From Hydnum rufescens UP504 (lineage: Eukaryota; Basidiomycota; Agaricomycetes; Cantharellales; Hydnaceae), in NCBI GenBank assembly GCA_014904985.1, contig MU129056.1, forward strand, positions 83,889-147,888: a stretch of 64,000 nucleotides of DNA. The letters run 5' to 3'. Both the position numbers and the translations under genes were made by a program. Position 1 is the stretch's first letter; every line of letters begins with the position of its first letter. Of the stretch, positions 57,975-64,000 are shown in pieces. The notes under the pieces were generated by a model that saw only the letters and a program-made list of their open reading frames with translations, was not told where the DNA came from and did no database searches.

Positions 57975-60132
57975 ATCATGCGACAGAGACCGCCCAAGTC
58001 CCGAATGAACAACCAACCGAACCCTCAACAATGAAAACCCGTACTAGAACCTCCCCCCCCCTGAACAACCAACCACATCCTGAGCTCCCTGAGCCCCTAC
58101 TGCTATACAATGTATATATAATAGTAAATAGTGATAAATAATGACATAGTTATGGTAACAGTAAGTTACTGCACCAGAGGTAAAATATTAGCTAGTAACT
58201 TAGCAGTTCTGGTGCAATACAATTGCACCATACCATGTTAGATGACTATCAATCTATGGCATGGACTGATTCAAACCCTTGGTACATATTGCCGGGGTTG
58301 GCGGGTTCTTGGCGGGTTTTAGCCATGGGTCCACATTGTTACTCCCACCCCGCGGGGATCTCCCCCGCAGGGTCAAAACCTGTGGGTTTCAAAACCCCAT
58401 GCAATACCCTAATTGCCAATATGTGTACTGCTGGTGAAAAACAGTTCTATGCCTTTGCTCTGATCTCGGCACTCCTCAAAGATCTACCTAAGGATTGGAC
58501 AGTTGGGCTGTTGTATGATATTGCATGTCAAATCCATCGTAGTCTCCTTAAGTGGAACATCATGCCTGAATGGATGGGACAGATTGAGTTTGGTGTCTCT
58601 GTTTTCCATGCTTACGGCCATCAATGGACTTGCCAACTGTGGTATCACCCCCAGAAGTCAGAAAAATGGGTCTGTCTGATGGTGAGGGGTGTGAGAGGTT
58701 CTGGAGTGAGCTCAGACAACTTATTCCTGGTCTAAGGGTCACTGGTGTATGTACATTCACTTGCTAAGCTAAGTTGACGAGATAGACTGATGGTCAATCT
58801 CTTCCTAGTACCATCGCCATCTCTTCATAATTGATCTTCAAGTTGAGCATATAGATGAGCTCAAGCAAGAGGGTGCAGGGAAATGGCTCTGTGATCATGT
58901 GTTGCGCACTGTAGGATGTGAGGCTCAGGCTCAGGAGAAACTGGATGGGCCTCAGTCCAGTATCTCTTGGGCCAGTTCAAGGAACAGTGCTCTTTTCAAA
59001 GCAGACTAGTCCCTTGCCAGTCAAAGACAAAGGGATCCCGTGCGATAGAACACATCCTGTCTATGTCCCAGTCTGCAGACTCACTCCGGGTGCATCTGAA
59101 GGAACTTATGGACGAGCTTGCAGGTCTTGCAACTGATAATGTGACAATTGCAGTGGAGGATGAGCTACGGTTGAAGATTACAGAGATACGGGCTAGTGTG
59201 CAGCACCTTGAGAGTAATATTTCAAGAAAGACCCAGGAACTTCATCTCTCAGATCAGAAGTCCCACAAGGAGTTGGAGCGGTTAAAGACCAACAAGTGGA
59301 TAAACCTCCAGCTGAATGTCCAGGTTGTGAGGGACCAGCTCCTGATGAAGCTTCGCGCATGTAAATTTGAGCTTGCTGGGCTGGAGTGTGCTGACACAAG
59401 TCGCCAGCTGGATCACAAGACTAAGGAGCATGTGGAGAAGGCAATGAAGGGTCAAGTCTCTGGGATTCAAGCAACACTGAAGCGATATGAGGATATCCGA
59501 CAGCAGATGATGAAACTTAGAGGAAAAGGGAATGTTGCAAGGGATGCATATATTCCTCCAGAAATTTCATCATCTGTTTATAAGTTGGATGTGGATGAAG
59601 ATATTTGGCAAGTGCCTCATCATGAGGACATGGCAAATTTTCCAGATGGGAGGGTCCCTGCTTGGCTTGCAGACAAAGAAGTCTGTGAGGGCATCCAACA
59701 TGCCCAGGAGCTGGCAAACTGCAAAGAGGAGCTTAGGCGCTGCAAAGCTGAACTCTCCAATCTATGTTGCTGGTTCACAAAGCAGTATGCTGCTACCCAG
59801 CATGCCTTTGATTTTTGCAATGGTAGGGGTTCCTTCCACCTTGACTGAATGTAAACTAACAACTCTGGGGATGTGGACAGATGAAGATGTCAAATTCTTT
59901 GTCTTAATGGAGTTACATCACTTGCATGACCTGGTCAAAAACTGGAAACATCACACAGCAGGACTTCTTGGTAGGGATGGGTGGGTGGACTGGGAAACAT
60001 TCCAGACCAACTGCCTCCATTACAGAGGGCATGGGTCTGCTGAAAGGTAGAGCCCAGGCTGAGGAAGTTTTATCACCTGGGGAAGAAGAGGCTGAAAGAG
60101 CAAGTTCTGATGATGATGAAAATGGGGAGTAA

Positions 60133-60888
60133 ATGGAATGGAAGGACCTGAGGCAGAGGACCTCACATTCATAACCTCCCTTGATCTGGTTCTGGGACAT
60201 GAGGATTAACCTGCACACTGGTCAACAAATGTACTATTAGTTAGCCCTTTAGACTTAGATGCTGGAGATACCCCCAAAATACTATTGTGCCTGGCCAACA
60301 AAATTCTCAAGTTGCATAATGGCCCCATTTGGGTGATGCAAAAAGATGAAGCCGTGAGGAAGGCTCATTTTGGGGCCATAATAGGGCCCCATTGAACCAT
60401 AATGGGGCCCCATTGAACCATAATGGGGCCCCATATGCCCTATTGGAGCCCCATTGGGGCTGATTCCAATGATTCTCCAATATTGAATTATTGATTGGCA
60501 CCCCTATGGCACCCCATCACTATTAGACCTACTTAGGTACCAAATAGTGCCCGAGATTTGATACCTATCATAGGTATCAAATATGGCTGACCAGCCTGGG
60601 CAGTATCCAAATTAGGCTTAGGACAGTGGAACAGTCTTGGTGGGGGCTCTGGACTGGGCTTTAGTCCATTGTTACCTTTGATGAGGTTATGAGCTAGTTC
60701 AGAGGCAGGATCTGGGAATGGTCAGAAGTTGGCCTTCAGTCATAAGTCCACTGATCCAGGGCTTGCCATGACATTAGAAGTAAGAGTAGAGTTCTGTAGT
60801 AAGACCACACTGTGCAGAGATCACAGTGTACTATTCCAGTACACTGTGGACAGCAGCCAAGTGGGTGGAAGAAAGATACATTAATGGC
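60133..60888. repeat. non-coding; GGGGCCCC short repeats
   Basis: 60380-60450 has about four copies of a unit of about 23 bp containing AATGGGGCCCCATT, a 14-bp palindrome. 60530-60590 has GGTACC- and TACCTA-type motifs also seen at 20930-20980 and 21360-21410. No gene. Confidence 0.7.
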
Positions 60889-61340
60889 ATAGAAGAAGGG
60901 ATGGGAGCTCCAATGACTGTCAAATCAAAATCTGGTTCAGCCAGTGTGTAGATGGAAGACTGTATTTCTGTTGTTATTTGTTGGGTTGGTTTGCTTCAAT
61001 GGTTGATCACTCTCTGCAAGATGTGTATGATGTTCAGTGGAGAACAGGATGTGATATGGACTAGCTGTAGTCAATGATATATCATCTGGGATGCTTGTAG
61101 AAAGGCTTATACATCATTCATGTTGTGTTGGTTTGTTTACTGATATTTGTGTATTCTTGTTTATGTTCCCCTGGTCAAAATGCAGATATCTGTGGGTTAC
61201 AGACTGGTCAGTGCTTGGTTAGTCTTGTTAGTATGTTTCTTTCTTCTTTCTTCAAAACCTGATTTGTATTTCATTATACTTACTTTTCCTTGGATGTCCA
61301 GCAACTCTAACCTTAGGTCCTGCAACTATCCTTGGCTTTA
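60889..61340 (+). repeat. interspersed repeat R1, copy 3
   Basis: Uninterrupted copy (452 bp) that shows the empty site of the chromovirus insertion (TTTTCCTTGGATGTCCAGC near 61284). It contains the shared short hydrophobic frame at 61147-61341 and one 28-bp motif. Confidence 0.9.
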
Positions 61341-61559
61341 GTGATTTGCATAGAGGGCTCACCTAATGCACCCTCAAAAAGGTACCTCTTAGGTGGGTTC
61401 TGGTTGCATTGGCCTATGGCCTTAGAGGTGGTTTTTATATAGGCACATCCAGCCAGCATCTCAAGGTGTTCAAAAGATGAAAAAAAATTTCAAGTCCCTA
61501 TAATAGACATGTGCCTATCTGTGCCTGCCACAGGCACCACTCCCAGGCTTTTTAACTAT

Positions 61560-62000
61560 TTGATAGGGATTCTGGGGTTGATTTAGGCATGCCTAAATCA
61601 GTTGTGTCTAATGATGTCTAGAGCTTAATTATTGACTTTGAATTGAAGAGGCCTATCCAGGGTTGATTTAGACATGCCTAAATCAGTGATGTCTAGTGAT
61701 GTGTAGAGTCAGGTGCTGCTCCAGGGGTTTTACAATGACTTGATGGACACCCTGCAGTTGATTTAGGCATGCCTAAATCAGCTGTGTCTAGTCATGTCTA
61801 GAGCTTGCTATATTTCATTAGAGTTTCCTGGTGGGCTTAGTATGCAGTGTGTCTACTAGTGGATAAATTAGAACAGGTTGACCATCACCTGGAGGTGTCT
61901 AATTGTGTGCCTAAGCAAGTCTGGGCATGTCTAGGGGTGTCTAAGCTTGTCTGGGCATGTCTAGGTGTCTAGGCATGTCTAGGCATGTCTAGGAAGGTCA
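61560..62000. repeat. array of 22-bp palindromes and GGCATGTCTA repeats
   Basis: A 22-bp palindrome centred on GCATGC (arms TGATTTAGGCA / TGCCTAAATCA) lies at 61579-61600 and 61759-61780, and with one change at 61664-61685. Each is followed by TGTCTAxTxATGTxTAGAG. From 61900 to 62000 about eight copies of GGCATGTCTA or GTGTCTAAG occur. Confidence 0.88.
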
Positions 62001-64000
62001 AGGCAGGTAACTTGGGGCTGGGTTTAGTACAAATATTATGTAATTATTCCTAAATGGTATCCAGTTACATAATACATGTATCCTATCTTAAAAAAATGCC
62101 AAAATGCGGAAATTAAATGAAGTACATCCAAACAATATTTAGGCATCCAGCCCAATGGGGGCCCAGGACCAGGGGGAGGTGCCTGGGATGGATGGATGGA
62201 CCCCTGGGGACCCTGATAAAGTGAAAAAATCAGGCCCAGGGCCAATGGTTAATCCCTGAAACAATGAGGGCAGGAAGAACAGCTCTGGAACCACCAGAAG
62301 TTGCTGGAATCTAAGCGCTGAGTGGATTGGTCTGAAATTTGGCACATGACTAGAGACTATCTGGCTGCAAACCATATTGAAATTTCAGCCAAATCCATGC
62401 ATTACTATTACATATCACTGCCATTGCCAGACCCTACTAATTTCTGTTGCCCTCCTAGAGCCCCCAATTCTATTCCATTGCTCTCCAAATTCATACTGTA
62501 GATGCACACAGAAGGCATCTAAAACCTTGAGCAAAAAATGTGTAGAAACTGCAAAATTGCTTGCTCATGAAGTGAATCAGTCCCAAAATATATTAAAATT
62601 CACTCATTTTGAATGCCCATAAATGGATTCACCAGGCCTGGGGCCCCTCACCATGATAAAACTGTTTGTTTGACATGAGGAGGGTTCTTGACTATCTCTG
62701 GGTGGAATATGGGCATCTCTCATGTTGAGGCTCAGTGATGAAGGCCATCAGATTGATGGGCATTTTGATCCATGTAAGGTAAGCAAGCCACAACAAGTAA
62801 ACAAACTGCATCACCTCAACCACAAATTGCTAGCCCCTCCCACCAGCCTCCTCAGCATCATCCACGACCCCACCCAGCATGGATTGGGGCACCTGGATGT
62901 TCAATCCCATTCCATTGGTGGATCTGTTGGAATTTTGAGGTATGGTCACCAGCCTGTCCCCACAACTTATCTGGGACCACCTCCACCTCTTGTTGGGCAA
63001 TACACGGGGTCAAACAAGACCAGCATCCTTGGATTTGTGCTGTCTTTGCCTCAGGTTACCAAGAATCAAGCAGTGGCAAGTAGTGCATACACGGAAACTG
63101 CTGAATGAAATTCAGGTCTCTGATGCAGATTCCTCTCCCAACCCCCAATTCTCATTATAATTGCCTATAATTTTTTTAGAAGTAGATACTGTTATTTTCT
63201 ATGTATATACCAAGTTTGAGGGTGATCCAAGAAGTTTGAGATGCTTAATTGCAGGATTTTCCACTTTGTGGCAATTAGTGCAGGATAAATAGTAGTTATT
63301 GAGATATGAGGCAAACAGGTTTGGATATTGAAAATTGATTTTCTCCTCCCATAGAATAGCTGAGGACTTGAAAATTTACAGGGAGCATAAAAATATAGTG
63401 TACTAGTTATGTGCCAAAAATTATCCTAATCCATCCAGGTTAAGGCAGTGAACTGGACAGGGGGTAACCAGAACCACTGGAAATTTCCAAAAAAGAACTA
63501 CTGTGCAGATCACTCTGAAAATCGGCATGTGATTAGAAGCTACTTAGGTGAAAATAATATCAAAATTTCAGCCATACCCATCCACTAGTTATGGAGTTAT
63601 AGGCCAAACAAGTTTGAACATTGAAAATTAATTTACTCCCCCTACAGACAGGATATGAACTTGAAATTTTACATGGAGTATGGCCATATGATGAACTACA
63701 TATATGCCAAAAATCAGCTTTTTTTTGTTTACTTTTAGGTATGCCACTCCCTTGGCAGGAAAAATGGGAACAAAACCCTACCATGAATGTGAGCCACTCG
63801 ACCTCAGGCCTAAACTGGGTGGAATAAACTTTGATTAGTATGACCCTGACTATATCCAAAAATAGAATTAATTGGATGTGTGGAAGTGCCTGAAATTGAG
63901 GGGGAGGGGAAGGTCAAAAGGGAATTACATAAAATGTAGAGCAGGGGTGGCTCTGATATTATGCCACTAGTCTAGCACATATATAGGGAGTACACATGCC
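62001..64000. other. no gene seen; diverged repeat copies
   Basis: Three weakly similar stretches (about 62330-62400, 63230-63430 and 63500-63720) share TTGAAAATT, TTTACTCC/TTCTCCTCCC, GAACTTGAAATTTTACA-like and TGTGCCAAAAAT blocks. No coding region is convincing. Confidence 0.5.

Larger units (their letters stand above)
55009..58419. mobile_element. 3.4-kb hAT-like element carrying a hairpin-module array
   Basis: The element is 55017-58411 (3,395 bp). Left end TAGGCTATTGCACGGGGT; right end, inverted, TAGGGTATTGCATGGGGT. The perfect 8-bp duplication ATTGCCAA flanks it (55009-55016 and 58412-58419). Excision with one duplication restores the KDZ frame (PIYIAN-MCTAG). The ends match those of the MITE at 1522-1724, so both were probably moved by one hAT-type transposase not present here. 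GC-rich subterminal regions (55030-55170; 58280-58400) hold CCCGCGGG-type short palindromes. The interior is two oppositely oriented series of exon/intron-like modules with palindromes A and B. Confidence 0.93.
53576..60132 (+). pseudogene. KDZ transposase, CxC1 type, interrupted by a 3.4-kb element
   Basis: The 5' half includes the CxC1 region (WWGDDVLPSLIRPFMRFQRE; PCMCSQRHHILKIVCVHMEY; AAIQLVSQGLFPCSPLAPTLA; 53576-54223), SAYLQSRCALCFGG and VIVCIDANFQLK, NSVLDTCGDSFIAADGDR and the catalytic-core entry TGLMAMLCRHDSPIYIAN (55016). There the element is inserted. The frame resumes exactly at MCTAGEKQFYAFALISALL (58420), WTVGLLYDIACQIHRSL, ISVFHAYGHQW-type HAYGHQWTCQLWYHPQKSEK, then after a 1-nt shift GLSDGEGCERFWSELR, an intron (about 58742-58808), and a long coiled-coil part (58967-59848) ending in KLDVDEDIWQ and GRVPAWLADKEV. 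Frameshifts near 58665, 58965 and 59895 mean it was already decaying or decayed later. Confidence 0.9.

Noticed and set aside
55017..58411. autonomous hAT transposon
   Set aside because: No frame inside shows a transposase core or hAT dimerisation motif.

Overview
This window looks like transposon-rich accessory DNA from a mushroom-forming basidiomycete (Agaricomycetes). The evidence is: two KDZ (Kyakuja-Dileera-Zisupton) transposase genes of the CxC1 and CxC2 types; a Ty3/gypsy chromovirus; short introns of about 50-110 nt with GTRNGT donors, CTRAY-like branch sites and YAG acceptors; and several protein families that I know only as uncharacterised Agaricomycete genes. No rRNA, true tRNA or CRISPR array was seen. 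Almost every long gene is broken by in-frame stops, frameshifts or insertions.

Layout. 1-722 is a minisatellite built on ACTCATGAG. 1.3-2.25 kb holds a coding fragment split by a 203-bp hAT-like MITE with an 8-bp target duplication, then an interspersed repeat (R1). R1 is itself split by a complete chromovirus at 2253-10895, with 454/453-bp LTRs and target duplication CCTTG. The chromovirus has one minus-strand gag-pol frame (10400 to 5081) broken by two 1-nt deletions and about 15 stops, all TGA. Between pol and the 3' LTR lies an antisense, intron-containing gene, and a solo LTR (3004-3832, duplication GTAAG) sits in its first intron. 12-20 kb is strongly CpG-poor DNA with an unrecognised minus-strand coding series, broken by a 1.56-kb TIR element and a perfect hairpin. 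21-26 kb contains repeated copies of the 3' end of the gene at 25.9-28.2 kb and an assembly gap. 26-34 kb carries three minus-strand genes of unknown function. 34 kb has a fragment of an RNase H1 N-terminal (viroplasmin-fold) gene. 36.4-40.1 kb is a CxC2 KDZ transposase. 40.8-43.3 kb has decayed fragments of two housekeeping genes, a cystathionine gamma-lyase-family enzyme (split by a solo LTR) and HSP90. 44-48.9 kb has more minus-strand unknown genes with coding minisatellites. 50.8-51.6 kb is a truncated MYND zinc-finger gene. 53.5-60.1 kb is a CxC1 KDZ transposase. 60.1-64 kb has repeats only.

The most unusual object is at 55017-58411. It is a 3.4-kb hAT-like element (8-bp duplication ATTGCCAA) inserted inside the CxC1 KDZ gene, and its ends match those of the 203-bp MITE at 1522-1724. 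Its interior is two head-to-head series of modules. Each module is an exon-like stretch ending in one palindrome family (B) followed by a GT...AG intron-like stretch that usually carries a second palindrome family (A). Paired base changes in the A stems suggest that the hairpins are maintained.

Taken together, the window is a stack of nested insertions with a readable order (R1, then chromovirus, then solo LTR; KDZ, then hAT-like element). The old parts carry CpG-to-TpG/CpA changes, including loss of catalytic residues in reverse transcriptase and protease, which is the pattern expected of methylated, silenced transposons in this group.
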